Of a stretch of 19,019 bases of DNA, positions 5,542-12,925 are shown one piece after another. The notes beneath the pieces are model-generated. The model had not been told where the DNA came from and made no database searches. It saw only the letters and a program-made list of their open reading frames with translations. Every line of letters starts with the position of its first letter. Position 1 is the first letter of the stretch. This DNA comes from an uncultured Eubacteriales bacterium. Lineage in GTDB: Bacteria > Bacillota > Clostridia > Oscillospirales > Oscillospiraceae. The position numbers and the translations under genes were made by a program. The stretch spans positions 1-19,019 of the forward strand of contig CAKTJM010000019.1 of assembly GCA_934567745.1 (NCBI GenBank), read 5' to 3'.

Positions 5542-6393
5542 ATGACCAATGCCATCGAGGTCCGCGGGCTGACCAAGTCCTACGGGGACTTCGCCCTGCG
5601 CGACCTCACCTTCTCCCTGCCCTCCGGCAGCATCCTCGGTCTCGTCGGCGAGAACGGGGCCGGGAAATCCACCACCATCGGCCTCCTCCTCGGGGCCATC
5701 GACGCCGACGCGGGCTCCGCCGCCGTCCTCGGGACCGACGTGCGCGACCCCGCCTATCCCCAGACGCGCCAGGACCTCGGCGTCGTCCTCGATGAGGCCA
5801 CCTTCCCCGAGATCATGACCGCCCGCCAGGTCGGCAGGCTCATGGCCCTGACCTATCGGGATTGGCAGCCGGGGACCTATGCCGACCTCCTCCGCCGCTT
5901 CGACCTGCCCGAGCAGAAGCCCTTCAAGGACTTCTCCCGCGGCATGAAGATGAAGCTCGCCCTCGCCGTGGCCCTGTCGCACGAGGCGAAGCTCCTCCTG
6001 CTCGACGAGGCCACCGGCGGGCTGGACCCCATGGTCCGCGAGGAGATCCTCGACCTGCTGCTGGGCTTCGCCCGCGACGAGGACCATTCCGTCCTCCTCT
6101 CCTCCCACATCGTCAGCGACCTGGAGAAGGTCTGCGACTACATCGCCTTCCTCCACAAGGGCCGTCTCCTCCTCTTCGAGGAGAAGGACCGGCTGCTGGA
6201 CGACTACGCCGTCGTGTCGCTGTCGCGGGCCGACCGCGACGTCCTCGCCCCCGACGCCGTCCTCGGCGTCCGGGAGGAGCCGTACAGTCTGCGCGCCCTC
6301 GTGCGGCGCGACGCCGTCCCGGCGGGCTTCACCGCCGCGCGGCCCGATCTGGAGGAGATCATCCTCTTCCTGGCAAGGAGGGACCGGACATGA
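5542..6393 (+). CDS. ABC-2 type transporter ATP-binding protein
   Basis: A 283-residue ATPase. ATG 5542 fits the AAAGGGA site at 5526-5532 better than the ATG at 5533, which overlaps the GntR stop. Walker A GENGAGKST lies near residues 36-44. The signature is a degenerate FSRGMKMKLA near 130, Walker B is LLLLDEATGGLDP near 150-162, and the H-loop SSHIVSDLEKV follows. About 80 C-terminal residues follow the core, as in exporter ATPases of the YtrB/BcrA type. It would pair with the permease, whose ATG overlaps this stop (ATGA). The substrate cannot be told; relatives export or sense antimicrobial peptides or cell-wall-active compounds. Confidence 0.92.
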   Translation: MTNAIEVRGLTKSYGDFALRDLTFSLPSGSILGLVGENGAGKSTTIGLLLGAIDADAGSAAVLGTDVRDPAYPQTRQDLGVVLDEATFPEIMTARQVGRLMALTYRDWQPGTYADLLRRFDLPEQKPFKDFSRGMKMKLALAVALSHEAKLLLLDEATGGLDPMVREEILDLLLGFARDEDHSVLLSSHIVSDLEKVCDYIAFLHKGRLLLFEEKDRLLDDYAVVSLSRADRDVLAPDAVLGVREEPYSLRALVRRDAVPAGFTAARPDLEEIILFLARRDRT

Positions 6394-6995
6394 GAGCTTC
6401 GTTATATAAGGACGCCTGCGTCCTGCTCCGGCAGGCCAAGATCTTCCTCGTCATCATCGTCCTCTTCGCCGTGCTGGGCGGGACGGCCTGGGCCGCCTTC
6501 GCCACCTGGTACGCCGCCCTCCTGCCCATCACCGCACTGGCCTATGACGAGCGCGCCCGGTGGGACTTCTACGCCGCCGGGCTGCCCTACACCAGGCGGG
6601 ACCTGGTGCTGGGCAAGTACGTGCTCAGCTGGGTGAGCATCGCCGCCGCGGCCGTGCTCTCCCTCCTGGGCCAGGCCGTCGTGGGCCTCGTCCGCGGGGG
6701 CGGGGACCTCGCGGAGCTGGTGGCGGCGATGCCGCTGATCGTGGTCACGCCCCTGCTGCTGACCGCCGTCCTCCTGCCCGTCCTCTTCCGGTACGGGGTC
6801 GAGCGCGGGCGGATGCTCTTCTACGGGATGATCGCCGCCTTCGCCGCCGTGTGCTTCCTCCTCTTCCGCGACGGGGCCGGTCCGGCCGCCGGGCACGCCC
6901 TGCCGCTGACCGCCATCCTCCTCGTCGCCGCCGTCGTGGGCACGGCCGTCTCCGTCCGCTGCTCCATCCGGGTCTATACGCCGAAACGGGGCTGA
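6390..6995 (+). CDS. ABC-2 type transporter permease (small)
   Basis: A 201-residue membrane protein starting at ATG 6390, which overlaps the ATPase stop by 4 bases. AAGGAGG lies at 6375-6381. A short N-terminal amphipathic segment (RASLYKDACVLLRQAK) is followed by about five or six hydrophobic segments, with a loop of charged residues near 53-75 (YDERARWDFYAAGLPYTRRDLVLGKY). That loop, a bulk 'lean/size' DE-R-W-x-F-x-x-x-L-P motif, is typical of ABC-2 permeases next to YtrA-type regulators. It ends in a short basic tail. Translational coupling and order (regulator, ATPase, permease) make a three-gene exporter operon. The next gene is T-box controlled and independent. Confidence 0.82.
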   Translation: MRASLYKDACVLLRQAKIFLVIIVLFAVLGGTAWAAFATWYAALLPITALAYDERARWDFYAAGLPYTRRDLVLGKYVLSWVSIAAAAVLSLLGQAVVGLVRGGGDLAELVAAMPLIVVTPLLLTAVLLPVLFRYGVERGRMLFYGMIAAFAAVCFLLFRDGAGPAAGHALPLTAILLVAAVVGTAVSVRCSIRVYTPKRG

Positions 6996-7022
6996 GAGAG
7001 ACCCACCGGGATCGTGGAATTT

Positions 7023-7041
7023 GCCCCTTGACAAAAGGGGC
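7023..7041. promoter_or_regulatory. Inverted repeat over the -35 of the methionine operon promoter
   Basis: GCCCCTT (7023-7029) and AAGGGGC (7035-7041) flank GACAA, so the -35 box TTGACA sits in the centre of an inverted repeat. It could be an operator. It could also be a remnant stem that slows transcription from the upstream ABC operon, although no U-tract follows. Confidence 0.4.
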
Positions 7042-7056
7042 GTCCTGCGCTAAACT
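7028..7056 (+). promoter_or_regulatory. Sigma-A promoter for the T-box/metNIQ operon
   Basis: Perfect TTGACA (7028-7033), 17 bases, then TAAACT (7051-7056). The start near 7063 gives a leader of about 360 bases that holds the T-box. Confidence 0.88.
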
Positions 7057-7062
7057 TCTCAG

Positions 7063-7359
7063 CAACAAGACGATACCGTTGCAAAGGCAATGAAGAGAAG
7101 AGTACGCGAGGAGCTACGGCACAGAGAGTCCCGGTCGGTGGGAAGGGACGCGGAAGGCCTCGCCGAAGATGGTCCCGGAGCCGCGCACCGAGTTGGGTCG
7201 GATCGTTCCTCCCATTAGGCTGCGACGGGTGCGCCCGTGAACGCGCAGGGGTGTGTTGGCACCCTCCAAGGCCGCCCTCGCGAGGGGGCGCGCGAACCAA
7301 GGTGGTACCGCGGCTATGACTTCCAGCCGTCCTTGACAGTACGTCAAGGACGGTTTTTT
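7063..7359 (+). promoter_or_regulatory. T-box riboswitch leader, probably methionine-specific
   Basis: The leader carries AGTA (7101-7104), the conserved AGAGAG (7123-7128), a GTCCC/GGGAC stem with GGTG in its loop (7137-7140), and the T-box consensus AACCAAGGTGGTACCGCG (7295-7312). It ends in the terminator at 7327-7359. Stem I has GAAG-ATG-G at 7165-7172; ATG at 7169-7171 followed by a purine is the best specifier codon candidate and reads methionine. T-box leaders bind the anticodon of an uncharged tRNA and prevent termination when the amino acid is short. This fits the downstream methionine importer. The T-box call is very secure; the specifier call rests on position and context because I could not fold the RNA. 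Confidence 0.93.
7327..7359 (+). terminator. T-box regulated intrinsic terminator
   Basis: CCGTCCTTGAC (7327-7337) pairs perfectly with GTCAAGGACGG (7343-7353) around a short AGTAC loop, followed by six T's (7354-7359). The 5' arm follows directly on the T-box sequence, as needed for the terminator/antiterminator switch. Confidence 0.95.
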
Positions 7360-7421
7360 GATGCGCCGGGGCCGCTCGTCGGCCGCCGCCAAGACAGACA
7401 GAAAGAAAAGAGGAGACGCAT

Positions 7422-8435
7422 GTGAGCGACCCCATCATCCAGATCCAGGGGCTGAACAAGACCTTCGGCACCGGGCCGAACGCCGTCCACGCCCTGGAGG
7501 ATATCGACCTATCGATCGAGGCCGGAGAGATCTTCGGCATCATCGGCCTCTCCGGCGCGGGCAAATCCACCCTCGTGCGGTGCATGAACCTGCTGGAGCG
7601 GCCCACCTCCGGCTCCGTCATCGTGAACGGGCGGGAGATGACCCGCCTGACCGCCCGCCAGCTGCGCCAGGCCCGACAGGAGGTCAGCATGATCTTCCAG
7701 CACTTCAACCTGCTCATGCAGCGCACGGCCCTGGACAACATCTGCTTCCCGCTGGAGCTGATCGGCACCCGCCGCGCCGACGCCGTCGCCAAGGCGCGCG
7801 AGCTGCTGGAGATCGTCGGGCTGAGCGACAAGGCCAACGCCTACCCCGCCCAGCTCTCCGGCGGCCAGAAGCAGCGCATCGCCATCGCCCGCGCCCTGGC
7901 CACGGACCCGAAGGTCCTCCTGTGCGACGAGGCCACCTCCGCCCTGGACCCGACGACCACCCTGTCGATCCTGGCCCTGTTACAGGAGCTCAACCGCAAG
8001 CTCGGCGTCACGGTGGTGGTCATCACCCACCAGATGAGCGTCATCGAGGAGATCTGCCACCGCGTGGCCATCCTCGACGGCGGCGTCGTGGCCGAGCAGG
8101 GCTCCGTGACCGAGATCTTCTCCCACCCCAAGACCGACATCGGGCGCAAGCTCGTCTACCCCGGCGGGGTCAAGATCGAGCAGCTCCCGCCCGCCCACGT
8201 CATCCGCATCGCCTTCAACGGCGGTTCGTCCTATGAGCCGCTCATCGCCTCCCTCGCCATCGACTGCGGCGTGAAGGTGAACATCCTCGGTGCGGACACC
8301 CGGAACATCGACGGCAAGGCCTTCGGCACCATGCTCCTCGGCCTGCCCGAGGACTCGGAGGAGGCCACCCGCGCGCTCAACTACGTCCGCTCCCAGCCCG
8401 ACATCACCGTAGAGGAGGTCCGCACCGATGCCTGA
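7422..8435 (+). CDS. metN: Methionine ABC transporter ATP-binding protein MetN
   Basis: A 337-residue ATPase that powers methionine import with MetI and MetQ. It starts at GTG 7422, 6 bases after AGGAG (7411-7415); the overlapping ATG at 7420 hits a stop at once. Walker A GLSGAGKST lies near residues 42-50, the signature LSGGQKQR near 145-152, Walker B VLLCDEATSALDP near 164-176, and the H-loop VITHQM after that. The C-terminal 80 residues (about 258-337, IRIAFNGGSSYEPLI onward) form the NIL domain. In E. coli MetN this domain binds methionine and shuts the transporter when the cell has enough. Length and layout are normal for the family. It is the first gene after the T-box and overlaps metI by 8 bases. 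Confidence 0.96.
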   Translation: MSDPIIQIQGLNKTFGTGPNAVHALEDIDLSIEAGEIFGIIGLSGAGKSTLVRCMNLLERPTSGSVIVNGREMTRLTARQLRQARQEVSMIFQHFNLLMQRTALDNICFPLELIGTRRADAVAKARELLEIVGLSDKANAYPAQLSGGQKQRIAIARALATDPKVLLCDEATSALDPTTTLSILALLQELNRKLGVTVVVITHQMSVIEEICHRVAILDGGVVAEQGSVTEIFSHPKTDIGRKLVYPGGVKIEQLPPAHVIRIAFNGGSSYEPLIASLAIDCGVKVNILGADTRNIDGKAFGTMLLGLPEDSEEATRALNYVRSQPDITVEEVRTDA

Positions 8436-9105
8436 TATCTCCGCTTTCATGGCCCAATACGGCCAGCTCCTCGGCCAGGGGACCGTGGACACCCTCATCA
8501 TGGTGGCCGTCTCCACGGTCTTCGCCTATCTGATCGGCCTGCCGCTCGGCGTGCTGCTGAACGTCACCCAGCCGCACGGCATCTGGCCGCACAAGTGGTT
8601 CAACCGCATCCTCGGCTGGGTCGTCAACATCGGCCGCTCCCTGCCGTTCATCATCCTGATGATCGCCATCATGGACTTCACCAAGTTCATCGTCGGCACC
8701 AAGATCGGCGTCCGCGGCGCCATCGTCCCGCTGGTCGTCTCCGCCGCGCCGTTCATCGCGCGCATGGTCGAGACCTCCCTGGCGGAGGTCGATGCCGGCG
8801 TCGTCGAGGCCGCCCAGTCCATGGGCGCCTCCCCCGCCCAGATCGTCTGGAAGGTCTACCTGCCGGAGGCGAAGCCCTCGCTGATCCTCGGCGCGTCCAT
8901 CTCCATCATCACGATCCTCGCCTACACGGCCATCGCCGGCGCCATCGGCGCGGGCGGCCTGGGCGATCTGGCCATCCGGTACGGCTACGTCCGAAGGGTC
9001 CCGGAGATGATGTGGGTCACGGTCATCCTGATCGTCATCATGGTCCAGGTCATCCAGTCCATCTTCAGTTTTCTGTCTACGCGCCTCGATAAGCGCTTAC
9101 GATAA
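8428..9105 (+). CDS. metI: Methionine ABC transporter permease MetI
   Basis: A 225-residue permease of the binding-protein-dependent type. The start ATG 8428 overlaps the metN stop and has GAGGAGG at 8412-8418. Five or so hydrophobic segments are visible, with TVDTLIMVAVSTVFAYLIGLPLG first. The EAA coupling loop is clear: EAAQSMGASPAQIVWKVYLP, which contacts MetN. LGASISIITILAYTAIAGAIGAGGLGDLAIRYGY follows, as in MetI proteins. The family dimerises and forms the pore with two MetN. No oddities are seen. Confidence 0.96.
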   Translation: MPDISAFMAQYGQLLGQGTVDTLIMVAVSTVFAYLIGLPLGVLLNVTQPHGIWPHKWFNRILGWVVNIGRSLPFIILMIAIMDFTKFIVGTKIGVRGAIVPLVVSAAPFIARMVETSLAEVDAGVVEAAQSMGASPAQIVWKVYLPEAKPSLILGASISIITILAYTAIAGAIGAGGLGDLAIRYGYVRRVPEMMWVTVILIVIMVQVIQSIFSFLSTRLDKRLR

Positions 9106-9149
9106 GACAGGCACCCCCGCGATCCAACCAAAACAAGGAGGAAACGAAA

Positions 9150-9989
9150 ATGAAAAAGCTTCTCGCCCTGCTGCTCGCCCTGACCGTCGCCATCGGTCTG
9201 TGCGCCTGCGGCTCCGCCCCTGCCGATGACTCTTCCACCGACGGCGACACCACCGAGCCCGTCGTGCTGAAGGTCGCCGCCACCCCCGTGCCCCATGCCG
9301 AGATCCTCGCCCAGGTCAAGGACGTGCTCGCCGAGCAGGGCATCGATCTCCAGGTCAAGGAGTACAACGACTACGTCATGCCCAACACCGCCGTCGAAGA
9401 GGGCGAGGAGGACGTGAACTTCTTCCAGCATCAGCCCTACCTCGACAACTTCAACCAGGAGAACGGCACCCACCTCGTGAGCGTCGCCGCCATCCACTAT
9501 GAGCCGATGGGCATCTATGCGGGCAAGACCACCAGCATCGACGCGCTGCCCGACGGCGCCACCATCGCCATCCCCAACGATCCCACCAACGAGGGCCGCG
9601 CCCTCCTGCTCCTCCAGGCCCAGGGCCTGATCGAGATCGATGAGGCCGCCGGTCTCGAGGCCACCCCCAACGACATCACCTCCAACCCCAAGAACATCCA
9701 GTTCATGGAGCTTGAGAGCGCCATGCTCGCCAACACCGTCGAAGAGGTCGACCTCTCCGTCATCAACTCCAACTTCGCCATGGCCGCCGGCTTCGATCCG
9801 GTGGAAGACTCCCTCGCCTCTGAGGACGCCATCGCCGAGGACTCCGCCACCTACGCCAACGTCATCGTCGTCAAGGAAGGCAACGAGGACGATGCCGCCG
9901 TCCAGGCCCTCATCAAGGCCCTGCAGACCGACGCCGTCCGCGACTTCATCAACGAGACCTACAAGGGCGCCGTCGTGCCGGTGTTCTGA
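9150..9989 (+). CDS. metQ: Methionine-binding lipoprotein MetQ
   Basis: A 279-residue substrate-binding lipoprotein of the NlpA/MetQ family. The signal peptide MKKLLALLLALTVAIGLCAC ends in lipobox L-C-A-C20, so Cys20 would be lipidated and anchor the protein outside the membrane. A short Ser/Asp/Thr linker follows. The mature part starts LKVAATPVPHAEILAQVKDVL and keeps family landmarks such as EYNDYVMPN, NFFQHQPYLDNF and IAIPNDPTNEGRALLLL. AGGAGG lies 8 bases before the ATG. Its distance from metI is 44 bases with no terminator, so it is the third gene of the T-box operon; a strong terminator follows. Confidence 0.96.
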   Translation: MKKLLALLLALTVAIGLCACGSAPADDSSTDGDTTEPVVLKVAATPVPHAEILAQVKDVLAEQGIDLQVKEYNDYVMPNTAVEEGEEDVNFFQHQPYLDNFNQENGTHLVSVAAIHYEPMGIYAGKTTSIDALPDGATIAIPNDPTNEGRALLLLQAQGLIEIDEAAGLEATPNDITSNPKNIQFMELESAMLANTVEEVDLSVINSNFAMAAGFDPVEDSLASEDAIAEDSATYANVIVVKEGNEDDAAVQALIKALQTDAVRDFINETYKGAVVPVF

Positions 9990-10018
9990 TCCGAGCGCAC
10001 CCATCTGACAGCATCTGG

Positions 10019-10053
10019 AAACGCCCGCGAGCCATTGGCCCGCGGGCGTTTTT
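10019..10053 (+). terminator. Intrinsic terminator of the metNIQ operon
   Basis: AAACGCCCGCG pairs with CGCGGGCGTTT around an inner GCC-ATT-GGC, followed by T's to 10053. It separates the methionine operon from the MATE gene. Confidence 0.93.
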
Positions 10054-10105
10054 CCGTGTCAAGATCGGCCGGGCCGCCGCCGCGCTTCCTTGTCGATTTC
10101 TCCCA

Positions 10106-10133
10106 TTGACTTCACGGACAGATGTGATAAAGT
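10106..10133 (+). promoter_or_regulatory. Promoter for the MATE exporter gene
   Basis: TTGACT (10106-10111), 16 bases, then TAAAGT (10128-10133). The predicted start near 10140 leaves a leader of about 50 bases. Confidence 0.65.
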
Positions 10134-10192
10134 ATACAGGCTGCTCCCCGCCAGGGGGGCGGCCAGAACGAACCGATAAGGAGGGATCCCTG

Positions 10193-11578
10193 TTGTCCAC
10201 CGCCAAGCCCGCCGAGAACAAGATGGGCGTCATGCCCGTTGGCCGCCTGCTCGCCAGCATGGCCGTCCCCATGATGATCTCCATGCTCGTCCAGGCCCTC
10301 TATAACATCGTCGACAGCGTGTTCGTCTCCCGCATCAGCGAGGACGCCCTCACCGCCGTCTCCCTCGCCTTCCCCCTCCAGAACCTGATGATCGCCGTCT
10401 GCGCGGGCACCACCGTCGGCATGAACGCCCTCCTCTCCCGCTCGCTCGGCGCGAAGGAGCAGGACCGCGCCGACCGCGCCGCCAACACCGGCATCTTCCT
10501 CGCGCTGTGCTCCTTCGTCCTCTTCTGTGCGATCGGGCTGACGCTCTCCCGGGCCTTCTTCGCCGTCCAGACCGACTCGGCCGTCATCGCCAAATACGGC
10601 GCGGACTATTCCGTCGTCTGTCTCGGCTGCTCCATCGGGCTCTTCCTCCAGATCACCTTCGAGCGGCTCCTGCAATCCACCGGCCGCGCGCACCTCTCCA
10701 TGATCAGCCAGATCGTCGGGGCCTGCATCAACATCGTCCTCGACCCCATCCTGATCTTCGGTCTCTTCGGCTTCCCCCGGCTCGAGGTCGTCGGGGCCGC
10801 CGTCGCCACCGTCGTCGGCCAGTGGGTCGGTGCCACGCTCGGGCTGATCCTCAACCTCAAGTGCAACCCCGACATCCACCTGAGCCTGCGGCACATCCGC
10901 TGGCACGGGCCGACCGTCCGCGCCATCTACCATGTCGGCTTCCCCTCCATCGCCATGATGTGCATCGGCTCCGTGATGGTCTTCGGGATCAACCGCATCC
11001 TGCTCGGCTTCACCTCCACCGCCGCCGCCGTCTTCGGGGCCTACTTCAAGCTGCAGAGCTTCATCTTCATGCCCATCTTCGGCCTGAACAACGGCATGGT
11101 CCCCATCATCGCCTACAACTACGGCGCGCGGAACGCCAAGCGCGTCAAGGGCACGATCAAGCTCGCCGTCTGCACGGCCATCTGCATCATGATCGTCGGC
11201 ACGATCCTCTTCGAGAGCATCCCCGGCGTCCTGCTGAGCTTCTTCGACGCCTCGGAGGGCATGCTCGCCATCGGCGTCCCGGCCCTGCGCATCATCGGCA
11301 TCCACTTCGTCCTGGCCGGGTTCTGCATCCCCGCCGGGTCCGTCTGCCAGGCGATCGGCGATCCGCTCTACTCCCTGATCGTCTCCGTCTGCCGTCAGCT
11401 CGTGGTGCTCCTGCCCGCGGCCTGGCTGTTGGCGCAGACGGGCGTGCTGGACCTCGTCTGGCTCGCCTTCCCCATCGCCGAGCTGGTGTCCCTCACGCTC
11501 AGCGCCATCTTCCTGCGCAAGACCCTCCGCGCCGCGGAGAGCACCATGTCGGAGCCGCCGGACGGACTGCTAGTATAG
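10193..11578 (+). CDS. MATE family multidrug/toxin exporter
   Basis: A 461-residue polytopic membrane protein with about 12 hydrophobic segments, the usual size for MATE. I place the start at TTG 10193 because AGGAGGG (10180-10186) lies 6 bases upstream and the promoter at 10106-10133 lies inside the longer frame. N-terminal MATE features are clear: MGVMPVGRLLASMAVPMMIS, VQALYNIVDSVFVSRI and a TTVGMNALLSRSLGAKEQD stretch. The second half repeats the fold (PSIAMMCIGSVMVFGINRIL, then FGLNNGMVPIIAYNYGARN). Family members exchange Na+ or H+ for drugs or metabolites, and the substrate is not predictable here. It forms a single-gene unit. Confidence 0.94.
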   Translation: MSTAKPAENKMGVMPVGRLLASMAVPMMISMLVQALYNIVDSVFVSRISEDALTAVSLAFPLQNLMIAVCAGTTVGMNALLSRSLGAKEQDRADRAANTGIFLALCSFVLFCAIGLTLSRAFFAVQTDSAVIAKYGADYSVVCLGCSIGLFLQITFERLLQSTGRAHLSMISQIVGACINIVLDPILIFGLFGFPRLEVVGAAVATVVGQWVGATLGLILNLKCNPDIHLSLRHIRWHGPTVRAIYHVGFPSIAMMCIGSVMVFGINRILLGFTSTAAAVFGAYFKLQSFIFMPIFGLNNGMVPIIAYNYGARNAKRVKGTIKLAVCTAICIMIVGTILFESIPGVLLSFFDASEGMLAIGVPALRIIGIHFVLAGFCIPAGSVCQAIGDPLYSLIVSVCRQLVVLLPAAWLLAQTGVLDLVWLAFPIAELVSLTLSAIFLRKTLRAAESTMSEPPDGLLV

Positions 11579-11579
11579 G

Positions 11580-11612
11580 GATCTGAGGACCGCTTCGCTG
11601 GGTCCTCAGATC
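11580..11612 (+). terminator. Strong hairpin directly after the MATE stop
   Basis: GATCTGAGGACC (11580-11591) pairs perfectly with GGTCCTCAGATC (11601-11612) around a 9-base loop, GCTTCGCTG. There is no T run after it, so it may protect the 3' end of the transcript or act as a repeat element. It is not a classical intrinsic terminator. Confidence 0.55.
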
Positions 11613-11728
11613 AGGGGATGCAGCCTGCTGCGCGCACTCGCCGACCGTCTTCGACGGACGACTCGCACACTTGCAGGCTGAGAAGTATTTTTTGCGCGGC
11701 GGAGCCGTGCAAAAAATGACTGGACTTT
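11613..11728. repeat. Nested hairpins, possible REP-like intergenic element
   Basis: CAGCCTGC (11621-11628) pairs with GCAGGCTG (11673-11680) around an inner CCGTC-TTC-GACGG hairpin (11645-11657). A second stem follows: TTTTTTGCGCGGC (11688-11700) pairs with GCCGTGCAAAAAA (11704-11716) around GGA, with one G-T wobble. No open frame looks like a gene. The inner part resembles 8-36 in arrangement and motif content. It could be a dispersed palindromic repeat or a structured small RNA; I cannot choose between them. Confidence 0.5.
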
Positions 11729-11757
11729 ATTTCGCGCCTGCGGGCGCGAAATTTTTT
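11729..11757 (+). terminator. Intrinsic terminator, + strand
   Basis: ATTTCGCGCC (11729-11738) pairs with GGCGCGAAAT (11743-11752) around TGCG, and T's run to 11757. The core 14-mer at 11734-11747 is identical to 46-59. It is the best + strand stop for the MATE transcript, about 150 bases past its stop codon. Confidence 0.75.
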
Positions 11758-11767
11758 GAGACGATAA

Positions 11768-11805
11768 AAACGCCGGACCGAGACGGATGTCTTGGTCCGG
11801 CGTTT
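11768..11805. terminator. Bidirectional terminator between MATE and YihY genes
   Basis: A 17-bp stem runs from 11768-11784 to 11789-11805 with a GGAT loop and one G-T wobble (AAACGCCGGACC outer arm). On the reverse strand it is followed by TTTTT and A-T rich bases, a good stop for the YihY transcript. On the + strand it is followed by TTTCGTTCTTTTC. Confidence 0.88.
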
Positions 11806-11930
11806 CGTTCTTTTCTCGGGGCGCAGACGCGGCTGAGAGGGCGACGAGCTCAAAGCGGTGGTCTTTACTCATAGCATGCGAAAAAGGCGTACAGGGGCGC
11901 TGAGCGGCCGCACAGGGCGTCGTATCCTCC

Positions 11931-12827
11931 TCACCGCTCGCTCCGCTCTCCGTCCTCGCGGCGGGGGAAGTGGACGGTCTGCCGCACGCCGCGCCAGCGG
12001 TGGTACCACACGCTGGTGAAGACGATGCCCAGGAAGAGGATCTGCCCGCAGAGGTACAGCCACAGCAGCAGCACGATCAGCGAGACGAGCGAGCCGTAGA
12101 CGAGGGAGTACCGCGAGCTCATCCCGATGAACCAAGAGAACACGGCCGAGGACACCACCAGCGCCAGCGACGACACCACGGAGCTGACCAGCACGGGCAG
12201 CCGCGGCGTCCCCCGCGGGGCCGCCATGTTCAGCACGGCCAGCAGGAAGAGACAGAAGATCGCGAACAGCAGGACGTAGCGCGTCCAGGACCACAGGTCC
12301 GCCGCCGGGTGGAGGAAGGGGAAGCGCTCCGTGAGCGAGGCGAGGGTCTTCTGCCCCGTGACGACGACGAAGACGGAGACGTCCACCGTCAGGAGCAGGG
12401 CCAGCGGGAAGACGAAGCTGGTCACGAACCCCCGCACGACCGTCTGGGAGACGTCCTCGTACACGTCCAGGATCACCCGCGCGATGGTCCGGAAGGCCCC
12501 CGCCGCGGAGAACCAGCACGCCGCCAGGCCCGCCACGAAGAAGCCCAGCGACTCGTGCTGCGAGACGTAGCGCAGGTATCTGCTGAGCAGGTCCAACGCG
12601 GACGCCGGCAGGATCGTCTCCATCTGGCCCATGAGGCTGGCGATGTCGATGTCCAGCGCGCCCAGGACCGCCGAGACGCAGATGAGGGCCGGGAAGACGG
12701 TCAGCAGGACGAAATAGGCGAAGCAGGCCGCCGCCTGGGGGACCCGGCGGTCGAAGTACAGCAGGATGGCGTCACGCAGGAAGGTGACGAAGGAGCTGGT
12801 CCAGATCCGTTCCACATATCGTTTCAT
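11931..12827 (-). CDS. YihY/BrkB (UPF0761) family integral membrane protein
   Basis: A 298-residue membrane protein with about six hydrophobic segments. Family features include RRVPQAAACFAYFVLLTVFPALI near residues 28-50, a helical loop ASLMGQMETILPASALDLLSR, ACWFSAAGAFRTIARVILDVY, and near the C-terminus YSLVYGSLVSLIVLLLWLYL, followed by a short basic tail. The ATG at 12827 is chosen because it opens on MKRYVERIW close to the first helix, as family members do. An ATG at 12869 would add 14 Ala/Pro/Arg-rich residues; neither has a strong ribosome binding site. The function is unsettled: the old label RNase BN is known to be wrong for YihY, and BrkB was linked to serum resistance. It is divergent from spoIIP, with terminators downstream. 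Confidence 0.9.
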   Translation of the reverse strand: MKRYVERIWTSSFVTFLRDAILLYFDRRVPQAAACFAYFVLLTVFPALICVSAVLGALDIDIASLMGQMETILPASALDLLSRYLRYVSQHESLGFFVAGLAACWFSAAGAFRTIARVILDVYEDVSQTVVRGFVTSFVFPLALLLTVDVSVFVVVTGQKTLASLTERFPFLHPAADLWSWTRYVLLFAIFCLFLLAVLNMAAPRGTPRLPVLVSSVVSSLALVVSSAVFSWFIGMSSRYSLVYGSLVSLIVLLLWLYLCGQILFLGIVFTSVWYHRWRGVRQTVHFPRREDGERSER

Positions 12828-12925
12828 CGCACACTCGGGCGGCGCGGCGCGGGGCCGCTGGGCGGGCATACCGCAGGGCCGCTCCGCATAGTCTCTAGGA
12901 CGAGCACACGCGAAGGAGGTACGGT

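Noticed and set aside
10106..10192. N-terminal extension of the MATE gene starting at 10106
   Set aside because: It would place the promoter and the AGGAGGG site inside the coding region, and the added residues are not MATE-like.
10112..11305. A 397-codon reverse frame
   Set aside because: It is antisense to the MATE gene; the product is Asp/Gly/Glu-rich low complexity, typical of GC-rich third-position bias.
11580..11805. Hairpin cluster considered as a CRISPR array
   Set aside because: The stems differ from each other in sequence and spacing; there are no regularly spaced identical repeats and no cas genes.
11606..11872. An 88-codon reverse frame in the 11.6-11.9 kb gap
   Set aside because: It runs through four hairpins and two terminators, has no good ribosome binding site and shows no recognisable domain.
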